A stretch of 64,000 bases of DNA from Bacillus multifaciens (GCF_030756675.1 NZ_JAVBXD010000009.1:1-64000), one strand, 5' to 3'; numbered from the stretch's first letter, positions 45,624 to 53,255 are shown. The notes: a model not told the origin generated them from the sequence alone. Translations and numbers: made by a program.

Positions 45624-46292
45624 ATGAGAAAATATAAACTAAATATAAACAGGCATGACTTATGGAAAGGGTGTATCTTAAAATCTATTGCACATGCGAT
45701 TAATGTTGCTCATTATCCAGACTTTTCATACGAAAGTTCTTGGGATGGGTTTAATTATAATATTCAAGATGGAGATGGAGCCCGTGGAACAGTAACTTTC
45801 CACCCAGAGTACTGTATTGGGGCATTTCAAGATTTAAGTAGTGAGAGAAGTGAATTTGTAAGAGATGCGGTAAGTTACTTTCAAGGAACATCCGATAGAA
45901 TGATAGAAATAGCTAAAAGTGAAACGCTTCAATATTTGTTAGTAGATGTAGATGATGAGATGCTACCTTTAATTACGACAGCTTTTTGGATAGAAGATCA
46001 AAACGCTTATTCAATGGATTTATTTGAAGAATTACAAGAACAAGGTGGTTTTTTATTAGAGATTCAGATGCTTGATACTGCATCTGCAATGGAAGCTTTA
46101 GAAGAAGAATATGAGATGTCTAACGAACAATTACAGCTTTTGAAATTAGTATATGAAAAAAGAATTCAAAGTCCTGAGGGAGAAATTAAACTCTCAAAAG
46201 ATGAGGTAGCATTGATTGGAACGAGTGATATAGAGGGACTTAAAGAAAGTAAAACATCTTTTGAAGAAATGAATATTACTTGGGAATTTTAA
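45624..46292 (+). CDS. Hypothetical 222-aa protein upstream of the RiPP cluster
   Basis: ATG 10 nt after GGAGGAG. Soluble, strongly acidic protein: an N-terminal aromatic/Gly part (SYESSWDGFNYNIQDGDGAR, FHPEYCIGAFQDLSSE) and a C-terminal helical, Glu-rich part (MEALEEEYEMSNEQLQLLKL). I do not recognise a family. A hairpin terminator follows. It could be a regulator partner, a RiPP accessory protein or unrelated; transcription in the same direction as the RiPP genes, 590 bp upstream, is the only link. Confidence 0.55.
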   Translation: MRKYKLNINRHDLWKGCILKSIAHAINVAHYPDFSYESSWDGFNYNIQDGDGARGTVTFHPEYCIGAFQDLSSERSEFVRDAVSYFQGTSDRMIEIAKSETLQYLLVDVDDEMLPLITTAFWIEDQNAYSMDLFEELQEQGGFLLEIQMLDTASAMEALEEEYEMSNEQLQLLKLVYEKRIQSPEGEIKLSKDEVALIGTSDIEGLKESKTSFEEMNITWEF

Positions 46293-46335
46293 GGGATTTA
46301 TTGTTAGTGTGTTGAAAAATGTAAGTTATGAGAAG

Positions 46336-46366
46336 GGAGTCCTAAATTATATGGACTCTCTTTAAT
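46336..46366 (+). terminator. Hairpin terminator
   Basis: GGAGTCC pairs with GGACTCTC around an AT loop, followed by TTTAATT. It separates the 222-aa gene from the RiPP cluster, so the latter needs its own promoter. Confidence 0.6.
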
Positions 46367-46881
46367 TATGTTGAAAACTTATTGTTAAAACAATTTACAC
46401 AAAAAAAGTTCTTTAAATCTACTGAAACGGCATTATTTTGTTTAGTACCATCGTTCTTATGAAGTGGTTTTTAAATTTATTTTGTGCTTCGTAACAAACG
46501 TACATTTTCGTTATATATAGAATAGCTATTTAAGTGCCAAAATTATTTGCTTCTCTATTTGGTAGTTTTATTCGAAAAAGTCGGAATAATCTAAATATTA
46601 TCAAAAATGGATATCAAATTTTGATAAATATTAACAGTTTGTCGACGGTAAAGTGATTCTTTTAGAAGAATTTAATGTTAGGACACAATTTGGACAAACT
46701 TTAATGAGCATTTTTTTATGGTAAGTAGATTGTTAAAAAGAGCGTTAAATCAAAGTTTAATTAGATTAATAAAATATTTGAAACTAATTTGTTATTTAAC
46801 TGAAAATATTTTATAAAACAAAACTTACATTGATTAATTTTACATAATTGGTTTATTATGGATATGAAAGGAGGGGGAGAA
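46367..46881 (+). promoter_or_regulatory. Long AT-rich control region of the RiPP cluster
   Basis: About 515 bp without a credible gene, very AT-rich, leading to the first precursor. It includes an imperfect palindrome at 46592-46633 (TAAATATTATCAAAA / TTTTGATAAATATTA). I could not fix a single -35/-10 pair with confidence. Confidence 0.45.
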
Positions 46882-46983
46882 ATGAGTCGAAATGAATTTT
46901 TATCATTAGAAGAGCTTTTAACTAGATCTTTAGTGGACACATTAAGACGTTGTGGGAATCGTAGAACAAAGCGCACAAAATAA
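46882..46983 (+). CDS. RiPP precursor peptide 1 (33 aa)
   Basis: ATG 7-8 nt after GGAGGGGGAG. Leader-like N-terminal two thirds (NEFLSLEELLTRSLVDTL), amphipathic and acidic, then a strongly basic 13-residue C-terminus with the only cysteine (RRCGNRRTKRTK). Copies 2 and 3 follow at 148 and 147 bp. The next operon genes encode a radical SAM maturase and an ABC transporter, so this is read as a substrate. Copy 1 differs from the others by Arg22 and Asn26 in the core. Candidate modification: a Cys24-derived thioether or another radical SAM crosslink. No signal peptide. Confidence 0.85.
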   Translation: MSRNEFLSLEELLTRSLVDTLRRCGNRRTKRTK

Positions 46984-47029
46984 GGAGCAATAATTCTATA
47001 TGTTTCTTATGAGAAAGGAGGGGGGAGAA

Positions 47030-47131
47030 ATGAGTCGAAATGAATTTTTATCATTAGAAGAGCTTTTAACTAGATCTTTAGTGGACACATTAAAGCGTTG
47101 CGGAACTCGTAGAACAAAACGCACAAAATAA
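47030..47131 (+). CDS. RiPP precursor peptide 2 (33 aa)
   Basis: Second tandem copy, with ribosome site AAAGGAGGGGGGAG. The leader is identical to copy 1; the core is KRCGTRRTKRTK. Flanking intergenic DNA (AATTCTATATGTTTCTTATG) is also duplicated, so the whole ~148-bp unit, ribosome site included, was amplified. Lys22 and Thr26 are shared with copy 3. Confidence 0.85.
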   Translation: MSRNEFLSLEELLTRSLVDTLKRCGTRRTKRTK

Positions 47132-47176
47132 GGAGTAATAATTCTATATGTTTTTTATGAGAAAGGAGAGATAGGA

Positions 47177-47278
47177 ATGAGTCAAAATGAATTTTTATCA
47201 TTAGAAGAGCTTTTAACTAGATCTTTAGTGGACACATTAAAGCGTTGTGGAACTCGTAGAGCAAAACGCACAAAATAA
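47177..47278 (+). CDS. RiPP precursor peptide 3 (33 aa)
   Basis: Third copy, with ribosome site AAAGGAGAG. It differs from the others by Gln3 in the leader and Ala29 in the core (KRCGTRRAKRTK). Cys24, the following Gly and the surrounding basic residues are invariant in all three. A hairpin follows at 47304-47330, before the maturase gene. Confidence 0.85.
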   Translation: MSQNEFLSLEELLTRSLVDTLKRCGTRRAKRTK

Positions 47279-47303
47279 GAATAAGATTATTGAAATACTT
47301 AAT

Positions 47304-47330
47304 GAGGGCTAGACAATCTGTCGTGCCCTC
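47304..47330 (+). terminator. Hairpin between precursors and maturase
   Basis: GAGGGC pairs with GCCCTC, with a small inner GAC/GTC stem. The T-rich stretch is weak and delayed (TTACTACTCACTAATTTTTT). It is likely a partial terminator that lowers expression of maturase and exporter relative to the precursors. Confidence 0.6.
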
Positions 47331-47393
47331 TTACTACTCACTAATTTTTTAAATGTATTCTTACATAAACTAAAAATCTATGGGGGGATAGAA

Positions 47394-48686
47394 ATGTATC
47401 CATACGTATTGAACGATGTTACAATTCATTATTTTGGAGAAAAAGGAATAGCTGTAAATCATAAAGATGGTAATCATTACTTTTTAAATAAAAATGAATT
47501 AATCTTATTAGAGAAATGTAATGGAAATAATTCTATTGATGATATCGTTCAAGAAACAGCTAAGGAAATTCAACTTTTTGATATTTTAAGAGTTCATAAT
47601 GCCATTTCTAAATTTATTAATTTTCAAATGCAGAGGAATTTAATAGGTTTAAATGAAATTTCGTACTATATACCCATACATTTTACTGGGAAAAAGGGTT
47701 ATGAAATTCCAATGGAAATTTTATTAGAGATAACAAACCGATGTAATCTTAAATGTATTCATTGTTATAAAGAAGCTGGATATGATAAAAAAGATGATAT
47801 AGACATAAAGAAATTATTAACAAAATTAGAGTATTTTAAGGGGCATATACATTCACTTCAAATCAGTGGTGGAGAACCAATGAGTCATCGTTACTTTTTT
47901 GATATTTTAGACTATTGTACAAGGAATTTTTCAACTTCTCTTACCACAACGGCAACAATGATTAATAAACACAATGCCCACAGATTTATAGATGTGGATA
48001 ATGTACAAGTTTCTGTTTATGCAGCTACACCAGAAGAACATGATAAAATCACTTTAGTACCTGGTTCTTTTCATAGAACTATGAGAGGAATTCAAGAACT
48101 TGTGCATAAAGAAAATAACGTTACCATCTCTTCTATTATAACAATGGAAAATTATATGGTTCTGGAGGATATCATTCGATTGGCAGTAGACATGGGGGTA
48201 CAAGCTATAAAATTTGGAGAGTTTAGTAGATATGGTAGAGGGGAGAATTTAGGAGAAGAGTGGGAATTAGCTAAGGATATAGATACCTATGTAACGAATC
48301 GGATTTCAGAATTAGCTACAAAGTACAAAGATAGAATTAATGTTGAGAATTATTATGATGATTTACTCGAAATGAAATTTGATTATAATCATAAAGGTTT
48401 TTCATGTGGGGCAGGTAATTTATCATGGACAATTAGTGAATTTGGTAATATTAAACCTTGTGTTTTTCTTCCTGAAAATAGATTTAAAACGGGAAATATA
48501 TTTGAAGATGATATGGATGTACTATTTAAGAAAAATCATATTCTGAATTTACATACAAACATTGTAGAGTGGGAGCATAGCTTAAATGACCAAAATATGA
48601 GTTCTAAACAAATATGCCCAGTTATGAAAAACTATGAAGAGTTTTTTGATAATCAATTGTGGAAAACGGATGGGGTTAAACAATGA
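47394..48686 (+). CDS. Radical SAM peptide maturase with PqqD-like region
   Basis: A 430-residue enzyme. Residues about 1-90 resemble a PqqD/RRE-type leader-binding region (NHYFLNKNELILLEKCNGNN). The radical SAM core follows, with CNLKCIHC (Cys117, 121, 124) binding the 4Fe-4S cluster and the GGEP motif at 159-162. The C-terminal auxiliary region has Cys338, Cys356 and Cys408, fewer than a full SPASM set, so it may bind one auxiliary cluster. Such enzymes install thioethers, carbon-carbon or other crosslinks in RiPPs. It starts after GGGGGGATAG, and its 3' end overlaps the ABC gene by 4 nt. Substrates are presumably the three upstream peptides. Confidence 0.85.
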   Translation: MYPYVLNDVTIHYFGEKGIAVNHKDGNHYFLNKNELILLEKCNGNNSIDDIVQETAKEIQLFDILRVHNAISKFINFQMQRNLIGLNEISYYIPIHFTGKKGYEIPMEILLEITNRCNLKCIHCYKEAGYDKKDDIDIKKLLTKLEYFKGHIHSLQISGGEPMSHRYFFDILDYCTRNFSTSLTTTATMINKHNAHRFIDVDNVQVSVYAATPEEHDKITLVPGSFHRTMRGIQELVHKENNVTISSIITMENYMVLEDIIRLAVDMGVQAIKFGEFSRYGRGENLGEEWELAKDIDTYVTNRISELATKYKDRINVENYYDDLLEMKFDYNHKGFSCGAGNLSWTISEFGNIKPCVFLPENRFKTGNIFEDDMDVLFKKNHILNLHTNIVEWEHSLNDQNMSSKQICPVMKNYEEFFDNQLWKTDGVKQ

Positions 48687-49603
48687 TAAGTGTAGAAATA
48701 AGTAATGTAAGTAAAGTATATAAAACAAAGCATGAAAGCGTACAAGCTGTAAATAATGTGAGTTTTTCATTACGAGAAGGAACGATTACATCATTATTAG
48801 GACCTAATGGATCTGGAAAAACAACTTTAATTAAGATGATTTGTGGGTTAATTATTCCGGATCAAGGAGAAATTCAGATTAAGGGCATGTCTGTTACGAA
48901 AGAAACAAAGAAAGCTTGTGCAGCGGTAGGTTGTATTTTAGAAGGAGAACGTAATATTTATTATTACTTAACGGTTTACGATAATCTTTACTATTTTGGT
49001 ACTTTAAATTTTATTCCTAAAAAAGAGCTGAAATTAAGAATTGATTCTGTTCTCCAACTATTAGATTTAGAAGATAAAAAATATGAACTTGCATCCAATC
49101 TATCACGAGGAATGCAACAAAAACTTGCGTTAGGAATAACTTTAATAAAGGATGCTGAAATTTTGCTTTTGGATGAACCGACATTAGGGCTAGATGTTAC
49201 ATCTACTAATCATCTTTTAGATACGTTGAAGAAATTAGCTAGTGAAGGGAAAACTATTTTATTGACTACACATCAATTGGAGCTTTCTCAACGGATTAGT
49301 GATGATATTATTCTATTTAACAAAGGGAAAATTTTTCAACATACATCAAAAGAATCGTTACTTAAAGAAGCAAATGCCGGTGCTACGTGGGTGAAACTTT
49401 CTATCAATGTTACAGATGCGAAAGAGATAAATATGATTTTTTCTAACGTTCCATACGAACATGTAGACGAAAATGAGTGGGCAATTCCAGTCGAACATTT
49501 ACCTATGGTTCTGAAACAACTAGATATACACGGTTTAGAATTATTAGACTTAAAGAAAATTGAAAAAAATCTAGAAGATGTTTTTTTAGAATGGGTGAAA
49601 TAA
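48683..49603 (+). CDS. ABC transporter ATP-binding protein (RiPP exporter/immunity)
   Basis: A 306-residue ATPase: Walker A GPNGSGKT, signature LSRGMQQK, Walker B ILLLDEPTLGLD and H-loop TTHQLEL, plus a C-terminal extension of about 80 residues typical of ABC-2 exporters. It overlaps the maturase gene (ATGA). No C39 peptidase domain is present, so leader removal is not done by this transporter. It probably pairs with the next gene to export the modified peptide or protect the producer. Confidence 0.85.
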   Translation: MISVEISNVSKVYKTKHESVQAVNNVSFSLREGTITSLLGPNGSGKTTLIKMICGLIIPDQGEIQIKGMSVTKETKKACAAVGCILEGERNIYYYLTVYDNLYYFGTLNFIPKKELKLRIDSVLQLLDLEDKKYELASNLSRGMQQKLALGITLIKDAEILLLDEPTLGLDVTSTNHLLDTLKKLASEGKTILLTTHQLELSQRISDDIILFNKGKIFQHTSKESLLKEANAGATWVKLSINVTDAKEINMIFSNVPYEHVDENEWAIPVEHLPMVLKQLDIHGLELLDLKKIEKNLEDVFLEWVK

Positions 49604-50425
49604 ATGAGACAATTTGTTTATATTTTCCGAGCAGAGTTTTGTAAGTTTAAAGGGGAGTTTAAAAAATATTATATAGATTCTTTTGGTGATATTGTTGCAT
49701 ACATTGTTTTATTTTGCGGGATATTTTTTACGGTCTTTAAGGATTATGAATGGTCTAATGAAGCTTTCTTTCAATTAATTATGGGGCTGTTTGTGTGGTA
49801 CATTGCGATTGGTGCCATCGCTAATTTTACTTTTATCTTACAAGAAGAAATGGAGTTAGGTACTTTAGAACAAATATATTTAACACGCTCGCCGATCATG
49901 AAAATTTTAATCGGAAGGGCATTAGGTTCTTTTATATTTGACTTGTTAAGCGGGATTATTTTATCCCTTGGTACCGGTATTGCTATTTCAGTATTTACAA
50001 AACAATATTCCTTCTCTGTATTCACTCTTAATATTTCGTGGATATCTCTTGTGATTGTTATGATACTTACAATGATAGGGATTTATGGATTTGCTTTTAT
50101 ATTGGCGGGCATTTCCTTAGTTTATAAACGAATTAGTGCTATTGTAGGTGTATTAAATAATATCTTTTTATTCTTTACAGGTATAACGATAGCATCATCT
50201 TTCCCGCCCCTGTTAGAGGGGATTTCAAAAGTATTGCCGATCACATGGGGGATCATTAATTTAAAGGCGATCATATTGAGTAAGTATTCTTTTCAAGAGT
50301 TAATCACAAACTCGTCATTTACTTTCTTATGTTTAAACTCTTTTTTATACTTATTAGTAGGTATTACAACGTTCAAATATTTAGAGGCATACTGCAGAAG
50401 AAAGGGAACATTGGGGCATTATTAA
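49604..50425 (+). CDS. ABC-2-type permease (RiPP exporter)
   Basis: A 273-residue membrane protein with six hydrophobic helices (about 25-48, 55-80, 105-135, 143-170, 177-200 and 245-265) and the ABC-2 pattern FILQEEMELGTLEQIYLTRS between helices 2 and 3. ATG directly follows the ATPase stop codon. Partner of the preceding ATPase; last gene of the RiPP operon. Confidence 0.8.
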   Translation: MRQFVYIFRAEFCKFKGEFKKYYIDSFGDIVAYIVLFCGIFFTVFKDYEWSNEAFFQLIMGLFVWYIAIGAIANFTFILQEEMELGTLEQIYLTRSPIMKILIGRALGSFIFDLLSGIILSLGTGIAISVFTKQYSFSVFTLNISWISLVIVMILTMIGIYGFAFILAGISLVYKRISAIVGVLNNIFLFFTGITIASSFPPLLEGISKVLPITWGIINLKAIILSKYSFQELITNSSFTFLCLNSFLYLLVGITTFKYLEAYCRRKGTLGHY

Positions 50426-50450
50426 TGCATCAATGTTTCTTTTTTTATTT
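50407..50450 (+). terminator. Terminator of the RiPP operon
   Basis: AACATTG...GCATTA pairs with TTAATGC...CAATGTT, followed by TCTTTTTTTATTT. The permease stop codon is inside the stem. Confidence 0.85.
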
Positions 50451-50488
50451 TAATGCGTACAATTCCAAGGATCATTCAGAAAGAATGT

Positions 50489-50540
50489 AAAAAGGACACC
50501 CCACGCCAAATATTCCACCGCAAGTGTGTCCTTTTACATT
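50489..50540 (-). terminator. Terminator of the neutral protease gene
   Basis: AAAAGGACAC pairs with GTGTCCTTTT across a longer loop; on the minus strand the A-run becomes the U-run. 18 bp after the protease stop codon. Confidence 0.75.
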
Positions 50541-50557
50541 TTTAATCAATGAAACTA

Positions 50558-52228
50558 TTATTTTACGCCTACGTCATTCCAAGCTTTTTCTACAGCTTTA
50601 TATGTTGCACTGTTAACACCGTAGTAATCAGCAGCGGATTGCAATAAAGCAGCACGTGCTTTACTGAAATCACTTGTTGGTGTAAGGTACGTTGTTAAAG
50701 CACGGTAATAGATTTTTTCTGCTTTTTCTTTACCGATAGCATTGATTGTTAAATAAGCAGCTTTATTTGGAATACCGCTATTGATATGTACGCCGCCATT
50801 ATCGCCTTCTTCTGTTGCTGGTAAATATTGATAGTTGTTCATGTGAGCGGGTTGATCATATTTTTCAGGATTTGATAAGCTGCGGAGTGCATCTCCTTTA
50901 ACGCCTGGTGTATATACCGCTTCTCCTATATCCCAATTGGTTGGATCAACAAAATATCCAAATACATCAGAAAAAGATTCATTTAGTGCCCCAGATTGAT
51001 TTACGTATCGAAGATCAGCTGAATATTCAGTCACAGCATGTGTTAATTCATGTGCAACGACATCAAGCGCACCTGATAGCGGTGCAAATTCAACACCATC
51101 GCCATCTCCATAAATCATTTGTTGACCATTCCAGAATGCATTATTGTAGTTTTTTCCATAATTGATTGCAGAGCGAATTGTTGCACCTTGTCCATCAAAA
51201 CTGTTGCGGTTATGAATATTTTTATAATAGTCATATACTTTTCCTGCATAAGCATGAGCATCAACCGCAGGAGCTTGGTCCTTATCTACCCAAGCATTAT
51301 CGTTATCGAATAGAAAGTAATTCTTTGGATTATCTGCTTCGCTATGATTAACCGTAAATGTTTCAATAACGCCACCATTCATCGGTTTTGTTGTGTCTTT
51401 TAAGTAGTATTTTTTATATTGGCTACTGTAAGTTGTATTAAGATCTTTTCGATCACCTAATACTCCATGGCCATAGCCTTTTTGTGGAGTATCTGCATCT
51501 GTAACTGCATTATATGAATCTACAATAGTTCCATCTTCTGCGTTTACATAGATTTGCCAGTTTGCTCCATAAGGTTTAATGAATTGTAATTGTACTTTAT
51601 AAGTTAAGTAATAATTTCCGTCTTTTTCATAAACAACTAAATCTGAAGTTTCATTTGTAGATTTTTCATTTTCTTTCATTTGTTCTAACGGAGCGCCCGT
51701 TGTTTCTGCAAATGTATCTTTTTTCGCTAGATTAATATGCTTCCATGCATTTGAAAGAGCTGTTTCTTTTGAAATCTTTGCTTTTGTATTTTCTTTTAAC
51801 TGCTCTGCCGCAGCTGGATGTACGTCTCCGTTGACTGTTGTTACTTTTCCATCACGATTTGTATGAACAATGAATTTTGCACCGTCAACAGGTACTTTAT
51901 TAATAGATTGATTGTACACATAATGTTTCATGCCTAAATCATCTGACTTTACTTCTTTCAGTGTTAAGTCAGTTTGTGGGTTGATTTTAAATAACTCTTT
52001 ATTTTCTTCAAGGAACGTCTTCACTGCTTTTTCTGATTCTACTTTTTTATCAGATAATTCCCCTGAAAGGAAGGATGGATTTCCTTTCTCATCATTCCAC
52101 GTTTTTTGAACGACTTCCATTTTATCCAAAGCTGCTTGCTGAGATGCTTGTTCTTCTGCAAATGCATTTGAGAACGGGGCACCTAAAACCATTCCGGTTG
52201 CTAGTAATGTAACGACTGATTTCTTCAT
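50558..52228 (-). CDS. Thermolysin-like neutral protease (bacillolysin, M4 family)
   Basis: A 556-residue secreted pre-pro-protease: signal peptide (VVTLLATGMVLGAPFSNAFA), FTP/PepSY pro-region to about 240, then the M4 catalytic domain. The zinc site is HELTHAVTE with the distant Glu in ALNESFSDVFG, and the catalytic His lies in the GGVHINSG region. It degrades extracellular proteins. A perfect PlcR box 86 bp upstream puts it in the PlcR virulence/nutrient regulon of the B. cereus group; the likely counterpart is a PlcR-controlled NprP2-type protease, but I leave the symbol open. It might also trim the exported RiPP leader, which is speculation from convergence. Confidence 0.93.
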   Translation of the reverse strand: MKKSVVTLLATGMVLGAPFSNAFAEEQASQQAALDKMEVVQKTWNDEKGNPSFLSGELSDKKVESEKAVKTFLEENKELFKINPQTDLTLKEVKSDDLGMKHYVYNQSINKVPVDGAKFIVHTNRDGKVTTVNGDVHPAAAEQLKENTKAKISKETALSNAWKHINLAKKDTFAETTGAPLEQMKENEKSTNETSDLVVYEKDGNYYLTYKVQLQFIKPYGANWQIYVNAEDGTIVDSYNAVTDADTPQKGYGHGVLGDRKDLNTTYSSQYKKYYLKDTTKPMNGGVIETFTVNHSEADNPKNYFLFDNDNAWVDKDQAPAVDAHAYAGKVYDYYKNIHNRNSFDGQGATIRSAINYGKNYNNAFWNGQQMIYGDGDGVEFAPLSGALDVVAHELTHAVTEYSADLRYVNQSGALNESFSDVFGYFVDPTNWDIGEAVYTPGVKGDALRSLSNPEKYDQPAHMNNYQYLPATEEGDNGGVHINSGIPNKAAYLTINAIGKEKAEKIYYRALTTYLTPTSDFSKARAALLQSAADYYGVNSATYKAVEKAWNDVGVK

Positions 52229-52313
52229 TTCTGTTTCTCCTTTTAATATTCCGTGTAATAAAGATGCATCTTATTAAGGAGTATACAAAAAAAACCATTC
52301 TCTTGTGGTAATA

Positions 52314-52329
52314 TATGCAAAATTACATA
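52314..52329. promoter_or_regulatory. PlcR box
   Basis: TATGCAAAATTACATA fits the PlcR consensus TATGNANNNNTNCATA at every fixed position. It lies upstream of the neutral protease start (52228), with TATACT as a possible -10 about 30 bp nearer the gene. Confidence 0.85.
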
Positions 52330-52473
52330 TATTAAAATTTTAACGTTGTTTATATTTTTGAGAATTCTTTATCTATTCCTTGGAATAGAGATATCCTTTT
52401 TGCAATGATTTATGGATAGAAGGAATTTAGGGTGTAAAGGGTCGCATTACTTGCGTGCTTTTATTTTCATACA

Positions 52474-52507
52474 ATAAAAAAGAGCGACATGTTAGTAACA
52501 TGCGCTC
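52474..52507 (-). terminator. Minus-strand terminator without a clear gene
   Basis: On the minus strand GAGCGCATGTTA pairs with TAACATGTCGCTC, followed by TTTTTTATTG. The only minus frame ending nearby (to about 52566) overlaps the plus-strand small gene and is not convincing, so the transcript it ends is unknown. Confidence 0.6.
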
Positions 52508-52585
52508 ATCTCCTAATATTTTGATAGTCTATATATTTTTTATTATATAAATCCACTTTGATTTTTTAACACACAAGAAGAAGTT

Positions 52586-52774
52586 TTGAATCAAGCCTTA
52601 CAGCAATTTGAGCATATGATTCAAGATTTAAATCATAACAAAAGTGTAGTAAGTATGGAAGATTTACAAACACTTGGTTCATTCTTTTTGGGCTTAGGTA
52701 CTGTGTTTGCAGGATTAGGAGTACTGCTTGCAGGTATTGGAGTATATACAAAATTTTCACGTGAATCAAAATGA
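52586..52774 (+). CDS. Small membrane protein (62 aa)
   Basis: TTG start after AAGAAGAAG; an upstream in-frame stop at 52559 limits extension. N-terminal amphipathic helix (LQQFEHMIQDLNHNKSVVSM) then a Gly-rich hydrophobic helix (FFLGLGTVFAGLGVLLAGIG). A terminator starts 2 bp after the stop. No family recognised; a phage-holin-like role is possible but unsupported. Confidence 0.55.
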   Translation: MNQALQQFEHMIQDLNHNKSVVSMEDLQTLGSFFLGLGTVFAGLGVLLAGIGVYTKFSRESK

Positions 52775-52775
52775 T

Positions 52776-52805
52776 AAAAGCATTCGTACAGGATGCTTTT
52801 TTATT
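52776..52805 (+). terminator. Rho-independent terminator
   Basis: AAAAGCAT pairs with ATGCTTTT around TCGTACAGG, followed by TTATTT. Confidence 0.85.
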
Positions 52806-52974
52806 TGTATAAAAGTAACTACTCAGCTATCCCATGAAAATAAAAGATAACTAGAGACATTCAATCAAAAAATACGTTCAATTGATTTCCGCTTTCGAGA
52901 ATTATGTAAATGAGCTGTCCATATGGACGGCTTATTATATTTTTTTTGCTTAGCGTGGAGTTTTTCTGATTTGC

Positions 52975-53114
52975 TGGTGGCACCACATCGCTATCAAGTT
53001 AAAATTTTGCAGCCCCCCAGAACGAAGTTTTAGACTTTCTTGTAACAAATAACCTCACTTTATCGCTTTTGGGGTGACTTGTTTTCTTGGTTTGATAGGT
53101 ATGTGGTGGTACCC
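52975..53114. repeat. Folded element with terminal inverted repeats
   Basis: Left end TGGTGGCACCACATCGCTAT (52975 onward) is the imperfect reverse complement of TTTGATAGGTATGTGGTGGT (53091 onward), about 24 nt each with some mismatches. The inner part holds a C-run/G-run pair (GCCCCCC ... TTTGGGG). Part of it (CTTGATAGCGATGTG) recurs at about 54695. Non-coding MITE-like repeat; it occupies most of the 460-bp gap before trmO. Confidence 0.5.
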
Positions 53115-53255
53115 AAAATAGAAATAATTTTAGGGAGGGACATATTTTTTTAGCAGGTTATTAGTAAAACTTATTAAGTTAATAAGAAAAATAAAATTTA
53201 ATTATCGTTAAATGTCTTATAGGATTAATAAAAAGGAGTGTTTGGAGGGACTTAT

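Noticed and set aside
46882-47278. CRISPR-like or simple tandem repeat
   Set aside because: The units are about 148 bp, each with a ribosome site and a complete conserved ORF; there are no short repeats with unique spacers.
46882-47278. Secreted pheromone peptides (PapR/NprX type)
   Set aside because: No signal peptide or hydrophobic export segment; acidic leader, basic Cys core and the adjacent radical SAM enzyme fit a RiPP better.
52566-52769. 67-residue minus-strand frame above the orphan terminator
   Set aside because: It mirrors the plus-strand small gene, which has its own start and terminator; no minus ribosome site seen.
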